64,000 bases of DNA from Plectrocnemia conspersa (Eukaryota > Arthropoda > Insecta > Trichoptera > Polycentropodidae): the NCBI GenBank assembly GCA_009617715.1, contig VTFK01000147.1, positions 682,001-746,000 on the forward strand. Direction: 5' to 3'. The first letter of the stretch is position 1. Every line of letters begins with the position of its first letter. The position numbers and the translations under genes are program-made. This document shows positions 10,501 through 23,069 of the stretch, one piece after another. The notes under the pieces were generated by a model. That model did no database searches. It was not told the DNA's origin and saw only the letters and a program-made list of their open reading frames with translations.

Positions 10501-13500
10501 AGATTAAAACAATTGTCATTATCAAAATAATAGGAGCACTTGTGGGCTAATGCCATTGTTATTTATAAACATCAATCTTATCAATGTTGTACATCACGCT
10601 TATGTTTATGTGCTCCTTAAGACTGCCAAGGTCATTATAATAGAATTTTATGTACCGTGACATATCATTCTTGTAAGTCATCTCACTGTTACACTATATT
10701 AAACATATACTTTTTTCAAATTTAAAAATATTATTGCATAAGATGACCTATAAATAGTATAGTTCGTCTAACAATAACATAGTTTCAACATATTCTTTAT
10801 CAATACTTATAAATTAAATTGTAGAATTGATTTTTATAAGAGATTTCATTATTGTTATACTCGAGTGATTTATTGTCAATTATAAAACTTATATTAAATA
10901 CTTATAAACTATATATATATATTTTAATAACAAACTTAATCCATATAAACGATTCGATTTGATTTATATTGCTTTTTATACTTATTTAATCTTAAAAATG
11001 ATACATGTGTTATTGTATGTACAAACAGATATTCAAACGCCATTTATTGATTTATAATAATATCATTATTTTATAAAATCTAACTTAATTTTTTTTTAGT
11101 ACAGATGCAACTGGAAATTCTCAACCCTTTTTTGATGTTTAAAAAAAAAAAAAATTCTAATTAATACTCTTCCAACGGGTCGAGTAATATCTACCTACTT
11201 TGTCCGCTGCTGGTAATCCTTTACGACTACCTTTTACAACTTCTCATGTTTAACGACGGGTTTTTTATTTTATTTATATTGAGCTTCAAGATATTTAGTT
11301 TCATTGTAAATATTTTTTTATACTAGAAATAAAAAAAATTTCATGATTTTAATTTTGATAAAATACTTAACACTGATAAAATAATTTTAACATTTAATAA
11401 TTTTTTAATTCAAAAGTTATCATATATTTTTGATATCTCTGTGTTACACAAAATTCTTGCGAAACTGCCCGTTTTTGCAAATCACGCGTCGAAAAAACGA
11501 CCCGTCACTCAAGTGTTAAGAAATAGAAATAAATTTTTATACTAAAATAATTTTTAGATGCCATAAAATATTTTCACACGAAGAATTAGCGGAGAATTTT
11601 TTTTACCTATTGGAACTCACACATCAATGTTTTCGACAAAGTCTAAACTTGGTGCATTTTGCTACCTGTTTTTGTTCATGTGAGTCCAACAAATCTCATT
11701 CCTCGTGGCCTTCTAAATCTCATTTATTCTTTTATTCACAACATAACAAATAACTATACCGTAGGCATAATATATATGTATATATTGCTTGTGTCTCACG
11801 AAGTTTACAGAGTAAACAATTTTATCAGTAGGATCAAGTTACATACATATTTTTTCCCACATACCCTGGCATTAAAAGAGATAAATAATATAAACTTGCT
11901 TAGTACATAATTAGTGTTTCTCAAGATTTTGTATTATTAGATATAGATAAAGTATTCGACAAAGTTTACCATAACACTTTTTTGCTCGTTTCTCGAAAAC
12001 AGAACTTCTTATATCAACTATCCTAGATGTATTCGAATGGGCGTTCTACAGGGATTAATTCTATGACCTTCATTATTTACAGAATTACTTGTGATTTTCC
12101 TTAAGTAGTGAATTAATTTATACATATGTATTTGTTAATTTGTTATTAATTATTTTTCCATAACTAATTCTCTTGCTATTTATTTATTATTATTTTATAT
12201 TGCATTTATAGTAAATTATAAAAAAAATCAGTGACTCTCAACGTGTTATTGCTTTGATTTATTTTACTTCTTTTTTGCTATTATTAAATTTCGTTAATTT
12301 ATTTTACATATTTTTTATATATTATTTGGCTTTTGTGGATTCAGAGGAGATTCAGATTTTACATCAACTCAAGGCTCTCAATATTTATCTCATTTATTTT
12401 GTACTTTTTAATTTATATTCTATAAAAATCATTTACATTAAATCAAATTAAAAAATATATTATATAAATATAATGTTTTTTACTTATTATTTCTTCAATT
12501 ATATATGTAAATAAATATTATAACTATATAGGATAACTAAAAACAGTGAAAGATCGACCACCTTACGTGTACGGTGATACCGCTCTAAGGGTTAAGGACC
12601 ATGAATAAAAAATATCACGGCACTATTTACAGATGCTTTTCCATATTATGTAAATACAAAAACCCTAATCGAACTGTCCGTCATCATCGGAAAAATTACC
12701 TCTTATTCAAAAGTTGTTAGACAAATGGTCGGTCACAACAAACCCAGATAAAAGTATCGCAGTAAAGTTTACAAAAAGAAGAAAAAACACATATACCACT
12801 CGTTAACTTCCTAAGCTCTAAATGTATGATTATATGCGATTGACAAAACTCAGTTAACTATTTGGGCTTTATCTTTAGATTCAAAAATAAATTGGAAAAG
12901 CTACATAGACTAAACACTTCAAAAAATCAAAACAAGTAATTTACTACGTATAATATGTAAATTCAGAAAAGACTCAAGTTGCAACTCATTTTATTTGTTT
13001 TTCAAATAGTTTCATGTTAAATACTGTCACAACTTAAATATTTTATTGAAGATTAATAGTTATTGAAATGTCAACTATTCGATACTTTTTATTGAAAATG
13101 GATTCAGTTAGAAATAAAACAGTATTTAATTTTTGAGTTTAATTTATTAAATGAAATGTAGATAATAATTATATTGTTTTTAAAGTAAATACTATCTTTA
13201 ATGAGCGTATATAATCAATCACTTTCCCTATAATTTTCAAAGGTGAATAACTATGGAGTCAATGAACCTATAGCTTAAATTACTTTCTTTTCATTTTAAA
13301 CTATGGAGTAAATATATGCTACAAATTATTATTTATAATAGCTCTTGTTTAAAAAAAAATGTTTGTATATTATATTTAGAAAAACTCCAAAACATTTTAT
13401 TAAATTTATTTAAAATACAGCTTTTTATAATGTGTGTCAAAAAGGAGAATAAATTCTATTTAAAGTAACACGTTGATCATTCTACATTCACTATGTGAAT

Positions 13501-16500
13501 TTTTCACGCTTTGTGGCCATACTAATTGCACACTGACCATCTAGTTAGCACGGTGTTCACAATCACATGGCATTAGCGTTTCACACGTATAAAGTATATA
13601 CTTCTTTATGTCAACAGTTTAACCACATAAATACCACAAATTAAGTACAACCTTTTGAATAATTAAACAGTGCAGTGCCTAATCTAATGAATAATTAAAC
13701 ATTTTCCACACATTGCTTAGCTAGTTTGCCATTTGATTGCGAACAGTTAAAAATTCATTGGTTGAATAAATCATATGATTTGCCTATTTCACACATCGGT
13801 TGTGTACACACGGAGGAGAGTAAATTTTACATGAACCCAGTTCAGTTGGATATAAGTCGTTGGTGGGCAACGTTGTGAAAGTAACTGACCATATATTTAT
13901 TTGTTCAGGATGACCAGAATAGTAACACGAGTGCCTTAATTACCAATGACGACTGTGTTGATTTGAATGCGGCAAACAGCGATAATTTGGAATGCAATTC
14001 CAAAGCGCAAAATCGGTCACCCATCAATATTGCGAGACTATTAAGAGTAAGTTTGTTATATAGGTTGACCAAGAAACACTTTTAAAAATGCAATTTATTA
14101 TTTATCATGATATTTTACAGCTAGTATATTCAGTCTCTTTAAGTTCAATTATTTGTCACTTAATGTCTTATTCAATATTATGATAATAGCTGGAGATGAT
14201 TTGGCTGGAAGCAGATGCATAGGTTTTCATTATTGTGAAGTTATAATTTCAAGAGAATTTGTGAATTAGTTTTTAGTATACAGCATTAAAATTTTGTTAT
14301 TTTGAAGACGTAGAGTGAATATGTAACTTTATCGTTGTTATCATATAATTTGTAACCCTATCGTTAAGAGCCGATGATGCAAATATTTGCGTCATTCAAT
14401 ATCGGGAAAGGTGACATAAAGATATTTACATATATTCTGATGTCAACAACTTGTTTATTTAATTAGCCTTAAACAATCATAACATTGTAATGGATTTTTA
14501 CATTTCTAAGTAAATTAAAATAGTATAATAAAGTAAAATAAAATATATTTTGTTTCAAATTGATTTTTAAAACATCTCCATGCAACTCAGTAAATAAAAT
14601 AAAACAAAATTCATTTGCAAATAGGTTACTTAAACTATTTTCATATCATTCAATCTTTCTTGGTTTACCTGGTATAATCTGAATTTTATATCAAAATCAT
14701 AAACATGTTTTACAAAAAAAAATTTTTTCAAAAGAAATACTCTTGTCCGAATATTGGAATGTTACGAACGGGCGAATATTCTCCAAACAATCCAGAATTA
14801 GCTGGTGATGGAAGAACGGCACGCGGAGGTGACGTGTTCCTCGGCCTAGGATTATACGAAGAGAAGCGAAAGAAGCTTCTGCTGAAACGACAGAATGAAT
14901 ACAGAGAATACCTAGCTAAGGTTTTATATTTTTTTAATTTAAGGATCATTACATATTAAATAAAACAATATTAATACATTCACTAATTTATAGCAAAATC
15001 AATTGAATTCTTTGAAAAAGCAAAGATCAAAAAGACTACCGCCCGGCAGAAATCTCTTTCTAGAAGATGACAAATTAAACGATTACTCCGATTGGAACAT
15101 GAACATGAATAATCACGATAATCAAAGAAGACCTTCATCAGTTGGTGTTCAAACCGATCCAGAAGAACTAGCATTGGTATGTTAGACATTTGTATAATTC
15201 TTTGAAATGTTGTTAATTTGTATGATTTAGATGGCTTTAGAACGAAGGCCAAATAATGCCTTCATCACTCAAGCTGAGAGGGAATTATCTCCAAGACCCT
15301 CCTTGCACGGAAATAACAATCCGGCCGACTGGAGAATGCTCGTCGAAAAGGTTAACATTGGAACACAAAATAATTTAATAGTGCCTTCGTCCAATATAGG
15401 GAATAAGAACTATTTAGAAAATATTGATAAGGATAAGACGAACTTTCCGAGTGATTTTATTGATCCCTTTAAGAGTAAGTTTCATCGATATTGTAGATAA
15501 TATATTATGTTTTATTTTTATGATTGATTTTATTATAGATATTAACAGTAACATGTTCAGAAACGATAGTCCTCGTGCTAGGTTAATGCAAGATTTGAGG
15601 CACACGTATATGCCTTCTTTATTTGACGTTGAAGCAATCCGTCAAAGAAATGTAAAAGCTGAAGAGGTATTATTATTTGATATTTTTTTACATGATGATT
15701 TATTTATGTATTGTATTTTTTTAACTAATAAAGGAAGCGGCGAATAAGAGAGTGACCTATCAATTAGAACTAAAAAAACAAATAGAGGAACAACAAAGGA
15801 TTAGAGAAGAGAAGAAAGCAAAAGAGAAGTGTGTAATGATTATGAATATCTCATTATCAATATCTTTAATAAACAATTTTGTAGAATGTTAGAAGAGGCT
15901 GAAACTCGTCGTTTAGAGGAACAACTTAGAATGTTGAAGCTGACTCAAGAAAATGAAATTAAAAAACAAAAAGAATTAGCAATTAGGGTGAGACTAATAA
16001 TTAATTACCTTAATAAATTGTTGAAAATATTTTTTATATCAAAATTTTGTAACTTTTAGATACGAGCAGATTCAAATGATTTTGAGCGAAATCGAATAAT
16101 ACTTCAAAACGAAATCGATGTCCAAAAAAAGAATCTGAGAAATGTTAAAAGTAAATATACAAATGCGCCGCGTTCGGATCCCAGTACTTCAAGAAACGTT
16201 ATGGCTGAAAAAAGAGATTCATATTCTAAAACATCAACCCACAACTCTCCTTCACACTCTTCAATCAGTAAAGAAGTCAATGCAGAGATTCTAAGCTATA
16301 ATGTGAGGAGAAACAATCCATTCGTAGGACAAGACATGTCGAGACAAAGAACTCAATTCTCAACAAACATACCAGAAAAATCTATATTCAATCGTTCTAT
16401 TCCTGTTAAAAATTTCAACACAAACGACATCACACCAAATAGCATTCACAGGCTTTCTAATGAATACAGATCTTTAAGAAGGCCTGAATATCGAGCAGGT

Positions 16501-16890
16501 TCTAAGAACGATCGTCCTAAATACGAACCTGCTTTCTTAAACAAGAGAATTACTGATATGATAGACTTGAACGGAGTGCAAAGAGGAGAAGACGACTTGG
16601 AAGACTCTCTTCCGATTCCAGTACTAAGAGTGCCTGATAGAGTTACTAAAAATAATTTAAAACCCGGTGCTAACAATCCGGAAGACCAAAGCAGCGAATC
16701 AATGAAAACTTTGGAACAAAAATGGCAAGTACCGGCTGTGCAGAAAAACATTTTGAAGAACAACTTCACCGAAGACGGCAAACAAGCTAATATATTGACT
16801 CAGCTAGGTTCCATCAGAAGGCAACTGCAATTGGAACAGCTCAAGTTGGATCAATCTCAGATATTCTCTAAACAGAATTTAGTTAAATAA
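7546..16890 (+). CDS. CSPP1: CSPP1-like centrosome and spindle-pole protein
   Basis: Ten phase-consistent exons give 705 residues: 7546-7623, 8097-8228, 13909-14046, 14735-14920, 14994-15176, 15231-15474, 15539-15666, 15734-15828, 15885-15987 and 16060-16890. The start is ATG 7546 (MLSYRDVRALVLQKREEL). Residues about 140-180 contain GDVFLGLGLYEEKRKK plus RQNEYREYLAKQN, like the repeated CSPP1 motif. A charged coiled coil (LKKQIEEQQRIREEKK, then EEAETRRLEEQLRML) follows at about residues 370-430. The C-terminal 276 residues are Ser/Asn-rich and of low complexity. CSPP1 binds microtubules at centrosomes and cilia. The donor of exon 4 (GTTTTA) and the acceptor of the same exon (TTTTCAAAAG) are weak, so that exon's edges are the least certain. 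AATAAA occurs at 17134. CSPP1 is shorter here than the roughly 1200 residues in vertebrates. Confidence 0.7.
9180..9508. mobile_element. hAT-type MITE with perfect 8-bp target duplication
   Basis: This 329-bp element begins CAGGCATAGCGAACCT and ends AGGTTCGCCATGCCTG. The two ends are inverted repeats with one mismatch over 16 bp. It is flanked by identical CCCTAAAA at 9172-9179 and 9509-9516, an 8-bp target-site duplication typical of hAT transposons. There is no coding capacity. It sits in intron 3 of the CSPP1-like gene, outside any visible splice signal. Confidence 0.85.
11935..12960 (+). mobile_element. Degraded Jockey-like LINE (reverse transcriptase fragments)
   Basis: At about 11932-11998 the reading LLDIDKVFDKVYHNTFLL matches the RT block usually written FLDIxKAFDxVWH. 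At about 12037-12102, GVLQGLIL, a stop, then PSLF matches GVPQGSVLGPLLF. An AT-rich stretch of about 500 bp (12110-12590) interrupts it. Further RT-like pieces follow: SKLLDKWSVTTNPDKS near 12710, and NYLGFIFRF near 12856. Several frames and stops are involved, so it is dead. It lies in the large intron of the CSPP1-like gene on the same strand. Confidence 0.6.
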
Positions 16891-19800
16891 GTGATTTACA
16901 TACAATATTTGTAAAAATTGGTGCGAAACTATTATACATTTCACACATAATTATATTTTTATAATGTATACTTACTGTTGTAGAGTAAGATTAATCACAT
17001 ATGTATGTACGTAACATAGTTCGTTAGTGACAAAGTGCCAGAAAAATCTTAAAGCACCAACATATTGATGTTTTCGTTGGCATTTTATTTCTGTAAAAAA
17101 TGCTTTAATTTAAAGCCAAAGTGTACTTTATAAAATAAATTATGATTTTTTAGTTATTATTATTATATCGAGACAAAGCATGACACTGGATTTTTTTTCT
17201 AAATATCTCTTATTACATATATTTGAGTAAAAGTTTAAAGGAATATACTTTTTGACTGCTTAATAAATTTCGTTATTCCTATAAGTATTTCTTATATTAC
17301 AACACATAGTCAGCAATTATGTACATAAGTATAGACTAACTAAAATAAAGCTTAAAAGAGCTAAAAAAAGATATAAAGCAATTGCTTTAAAAGTAAATGT
17401 TTTATATTATTAAATTTTAAAATTAAAAAAATATTCCAAAAATATTTATATTATAATAATTATCGTGATTATGACACCATCCATATATTTTATACATTGC
17501 AATTAATTGTAATATTATTTTTAAGATAAAAGTGATTAGAAAGTGCATTAATGGTTACTGTATAACAAAGTTTTTTGCTACAAAAATAGGATAATATGTA
17601 CTGATTTTTTCTAGCTCATTTAGTTCTCTAGTTATAGTCGATTTTGTTATTTATAACACCAACAATTTTTTGGCACAAAGATAATTAGATTTAAATTGGA
17701 GAATAACTCGTTATCAATAGTTCATAATGTCTCATTTTTATATATTATTTTCAGCAAATACATTTCTTCCAGTTTTCAAATCTGTTATTATATTTTTGGT
17801 ATTTATTTGTATAATATATTAAACTGAATTTTGGGCTCTAGATTTTTATTACAAAACTCAAGTTTAATATTATGAATTTTTCAATAACACAGTTGTATTA
17901 TATTTGTAGCAAATATGTGTTATACAGTGTTTTTGACATTATAATTAAAAATAGAATAAATTAAATATTTTTTAATAAAATTTAATTAAAATTTTACATA
18001 TACAATTTGGATATAAACATAATCCTTTGATCTTCAACAATAATCTAAAATTGTCAATATTAAATAATCTGCGTCAGTTGTCAATTATCACACAGTGATT
18101 ATTTTATTGTTATTGCGTTATCGAATACTACGCACAATTTGTGTATAGCTATTTTTTTCTACATAGCCTTAGACAATATTTTTTATCACAATATCAGTTA
18201 CTAGCTCTCAAAGTACATCATAGATCAATAAATACAGCTATTTTGTACACATACTTGAAAAATATATATTTTAACTAATAAAGATCGCACATATAGTGAT
18301 TATAAATAACTGTAGTCAAAATGAAGTTATAAACGAAATGATACATACACACATATATTATCATTTATGTTAAATATCAATAATTATAAATAATATACAT
18401 TAGGCTTCCAAATATAATCCATAAACTATTATTCCTTATCTATCTTAATTGTGTAATGATAATAATCGTTATTTTTTTATTGATATGTGTAAATGCTACA
18501 ATGATTAATTATATGATAACTTAATCCACTTTGATTAAAAAATAAAAGCCATTTTATCAGTGCTATAAGTTCATGAATAATGTGTGGGTGTAATTTATTT
18601 GATATTATTTTAAAATAATAGTTTTATATGTTAAAACTATGTAGAAACGATGGATATTTATACTCTTATAAAATAAAAAAACACATTTAAAATAACCTGA
18701 TTTTATTACCTTAGTTACATTCTTAATTATAATTTCGATCAGATTAAAATATTTAATTATATTATCTAATTTAATATGACGTGTTACTGATTGCAAACTC
18801 GTACGATTCTCTAGAATTGGAAAAAACATCGAATGATATAATTTTTAATAATTTATTTGATGCAAATTGTATGATCGTTATCAATTTTATGTAACACTAT
18901 AATACCTACTGATGAATAGTAAATATACTATTAAATATATTAATAATTATGGATATAAGTAAAACTTTTAGCTACATTTCCAGTTATACTTAAAAACACA
19001 TTAAAGGTATACAAATTATATTACACCATAACACCATATATGCTATATTTACTTTGAGACTCCGCCTAGAATTTTGACGCGATATGGTATCTTGTCTTTA
19101 ACAGCTATATGGATAGTCCATAGTTCCATAGCTTATGATGAAAATGACACATGAAATTTCATGACGCCGGAGCTCACCGTATGTGAGTTTTTGCAGCTTC
19201 AGCAAACATTTTCTGTTTTATATTTAAAATTATAGATATATACACAATAGTGGATTAGCACTCCATGTAAACAATTGTATGTTCTTTAAAACTGACACTG
19301 TCATAGTAAATGTTCATTAATAAAAAAACATTTTTGAAAAGTATAAAAGCAGTACTGAAACAGTTGTAGTTTATCTTTTAGTTTACTTAAGTGTTCAATT
19401 GTATTAAACAACACATGCTGTTCAACCATTTTATGCATAAAAATAAAGTTTATTTTCAGTTTTAGATACTGGTTGTAAAATAGTGAACCTGCTTAGGTTA
19501 AAATTAACACACCAAATTTTATTGTAAGTAATATTTTCACTTTTTAAAAATATTATAACTGGTTCTTAAGCTTTAAACATAATATAATTATAAGCACAGT
19601 AAGTTATCCGTTGTATATTTGTTTAGAATTTTGATATAAAGTAATGTAAAGCAAACGAGTAAATATTATATAAGACTACAGTCAATTTATTTTTAAGTCA
19701 GTGGAAAATACATGCTCTTAAATTTCTGCATTGTAATTAGTTGTTTACCAGGAGGGATGCATCAGTATGTGAAAGGACATAGGGCAGTATTGGTTTGTTG

Positions 19801-21163
19801 TTCTCTGCTGGTGCTTTCGAAGATTGTTATTTTATCGACTCTTTTAATTTATTTTTAAATCATAAAAATGTCTAATGCGAACACTGATAATAAGTAATGT
19901 CCCAGATTTACTAAGCGGTGTGAATCCAAAAAGTATAGCGAGTATCACAAAGAAATGGACGGGAAATCAGTTAAAAACTGATTATTAAATGTTATATGAT
20001 AACGTAGTTATTGTTATAGTTATATAAAGTTTATTTAGTAATCTTGCCTTGCTCTGTTTCCTATTTTTATATTTTGGTAATTATTATTATCATTTTACAT
20101 AAAATATAGTAAATGTGTTTTGTCTGATATTTATTCTATAAAATTATTTGAATATTACCAAGATGTTTGAAAATAAATAAAAATATTCTTCTAAATTAGA
20201 GAAAAACGTAATGCTTAAGTAGGTGGATTAAAATTGAACATTTTCGTGTAAATTGACCCAATTACACGTTTAGTTATGTTGTATTTGTAATTCGCATTCC
20301 ACGAGAAAGTTCAAGGATTTAATGATAATAATTCGTGTTTGTTGTACACTGTCATGATGATTTTTGGTTCTGGAGACCGTCCTTTTATATCTGTCTTTTA
20401 TGACTTCGATTGTGCAATAACATAGCGTTTCTTAGTTTCTGCTTTTGTGACTCATTCATTTTTGTTTCCCGTTCCTGTTGAGTTGTGATTTTTTCTTTAT
20501 TTATATTCAATAAAAACTAGTTTGAATTCAGTTGCACATATTTTTTAATTTAATATTCGTAAAATATAGGATTTGCCAACTTATTCTTTCTTGTCAAGTC
20601 AACTGTTGGCTTATGTCCTCACAACTATCAAAAAAAGTTTAGATTCCACCATCACATGCTTCCGCCCACTGCCACATAGAACAATGCAGAGTTTGATGAT
20701 GTAAAATGCAAGACAATACAATTGTTTAAAAAATTGCGTCCGCTTTAATTTTGCCAAGAATAATTCGACCCATAAGTCTCTAGCCCAGGCTTTTCAAGGT
20801 TCGCTTAGTCGATTCGCTCGCATATCTGAAAAAAATATTGTACAGTTTATGTAATGGTAGGTATGTAAATAATCAAAAATATACAATCGAATACTGAATA
20901 ATAATATATATATTTTTATAAAACAAATAATATTTTTTATATAAATTCATAGTGCATTTATATTTTTTCTTGTATCAAAAATATATCTAAGATGTGCCGA
21001 GATACAATTTATTACCTAACGATAATAAAACTGATCGATAGATACACGAAAATAATTAAATCACGTTTTTTTCAAAGTCCTAAAAAAAATCACTTGAGTA
21101 TATATACTCGATCGGCGGCCACTTCAGATTACTTACCTGCTTGGCAAAGTCACTAATAACAAC
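16891..21163. other. Large AT-rich intergenic region
   Basis: After the CSPP1-like 3' UTR (AATAAA at 17134-17139) I see no supportable gene for about 4 kb. The sequence is AT-rich with homopolymer runs. Short open frames here show no family resemblance. The last 60 bp carry the core promoter of chitinase A. Confidence 0.5.
21099..21129 (+). promoter_or_regulatory. Core promoter of chitinase A
   Basis: TATATA at 21099-21104 sits in a small palindrome (GAGTATATATACTC). An initiator-like TTCAGAT follows with its A at 21126, 27 nt from the TATA start. The start codon is at 21164, leaving a 5' UTR of about 38 nt. Confidence 0.5.
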
Positions 21164-23069
21164 ATGGGGATCCCTGCTAAGATTTGCACGTTGCTGCTAT
21201 GTATAACATTCTTCAGCTTTTGTGCTCAGGCTGAAAGCAGTAAGTCTATATAAATTAATATTTTGAAAAAGGGACATAATGCTAATTAAATATTATTTAA
21301 TTTTTCAGAGCGGGTTGTCTGCTACTTTGGTGGCTGGACCGTTTACAGGCCAGATGATGGAAAATTCGAGATTGAGTTCATCGATCCGTTCCTGTGCACT
21401 CATTTGATGTACGCATTCGTAGGACTTGGCGACAACTCTAAGATAAGAGTTTTGGATCCGTGGCAAGATCTACCCGACAACTGGGGCAAAGGTAAATACA
21501 TATTTATACTCTCTCCTAAATCTGTCATTTAAACTCGTTTATTAAATTTACAGATGGATTTGGAAGGTTCAACAAATTGAAGGAAAAGAATCCACATTTG
21601 AAGACTTTGGTCGCCATCGGTGGATGGAACGAAGGTTCAGAAAAATACTCCCGTGTAATTATAACACTTTTAAAACAAACTATTTATGCTTCTTTATCTC
21701 TATATTTTACTTATTATGATTAAATCTTTGCAGCTCTTGCGTAGCCCGGCCAACAGGAAGATATTCGTCGACGATGCTGTTGATTTTGTTAAGAAGTACG
21801 GTTTCGATGGTCTTGACTTGGATTGGGAGTACCCGAACCAAAGAGGAGGAGAGCCAATTGATGTTCAAACATTCACGTCCTTGTGCAAGGAATTGAGAGC
21901 CGAATTCGATAAACATGGATTTTTGGTAACGGCTGCCGTCGCTGCTGCTGAATCATCGTTCTCTTTGTCATACAACATTCCAGAAATTTCCCAGTTAGTA
22001 TATATTTCAGAGACATATCGTTGATCTATTGTGCTGGTTTAATATGTACTTATTAATTTAGATCCTTGCATTTCATCAACGTAATGACATACGACTTCCA
22101 CGGAGCTTGGGAGAAATTTACCGGACTCAACGCACCTCTTCATATGTCTGAAATAGAAGCAAACACCAACTTCTCTGGATGGAATGTGGTACGTAGCATT
22201 TCCTACGACCCACAAAAGAAATTTAAACATTAGGATCATTTACATATTATAAATTCCACAATAGGAAGGCAGTATAGATGCATGGAAGAAGTATGGTGGA
22301 TTACCTGAGAAATTAGTCGTCGGAATTCCAACTTATGGAAGGGCGTTCACTCTTGAATCTACCAATTGCATCAAGCCTAGGTGTCCAGCACCTACTGCGG
22401 GAACTGCAGGACAATGGACCAGAGAACCTGGAATGCTGGGATTCAACGAAGTGATTATTTAATTTTATCTCTCATTTCATTCATATAATATGTATAATAA
22501 TATTCAATATATTTATATATTATTAGATTTGCCTGAGAGAATCGCAAGCTGGATCTCAACAATTCTTCGACGAAGAAGCTATGGTTCCATATTTAGTCAA
22601 CGATAGGCAATGGGTCGGTTACGATAACGAACGCTCCGTAAAGCTGAAGACCGATTTCATCAAGAAGAACAACCTCGGCGGTGCTATGGTATGGAGTATC
22701 GACACTGATGATTTTAGAGGTTCGTGCAGAAGAGGAAAGTACCCCTTGATCTCCATCATGAGGGACGAACTCATCGGAGAGCTACCACCGCCACCGTCGA
22801 CGACCGAATGTTCCGGTTGCGAACCGACCACTACAAAATCTACCACAACTTCGACAACTACGGTGGGACCAACACCAGCACCGGACGAAATCTGCGAACA
22901 TGAAGGATACAACAGAGATAAACACGATTGCGCCGTCTTCTATTTGTGCGTTATTGAAAATCAAAAATGGAGCTACTGGAGATTCCAATGTGGCGAAGGT
23001 CTCTACTTTGACAAGGATAAGAATATTTGCAACTTCAAAGAGTTAGTCGAGTGCGATGCCGATTTCTGA
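21164..23069 (+). CDS. Chitinase A: secreted GH18 chitinase with CBM14
   Basis: Seven exons encode 491 residues: 21164-21239, 21309-21491, 21554-21654, 21734-21993, 22062-22188, 22265-22450 and 22527-23069. Residues 1-24 are a signal peptide (hydrophobic LLLCITFFSFCAQA). The GH18 barrel follows, beginning RVVCYFGGW. The catalytic DGLDLDWE motif is intact at residues 145-152, with E152 as the acid. MTYDFHG and [10 protein letters not shown] are also intact. A Pro/Thr-rich linker then leads to a six-cysteine CBM14 (peritrophin-A) domain at the C-terminus. The enzyme should hydrolyse beta-1,4 GlcNAc bonds in chitin outside the cell. The single catalytic domain plus one CBM resembles insect group IV (gut-type) chitinases. 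It is the first of six GH18 genes in the cluster, and everything seen is consistent with activity. Confidence 0.92.

Noticed and set aside
14705..14734. ATG at 14705 as a start for the CSPP1-like gene
   Set aside because: Upstream exons 7546-14046 join in phase, and an acceptor at 14734 places this ATG in the intron.
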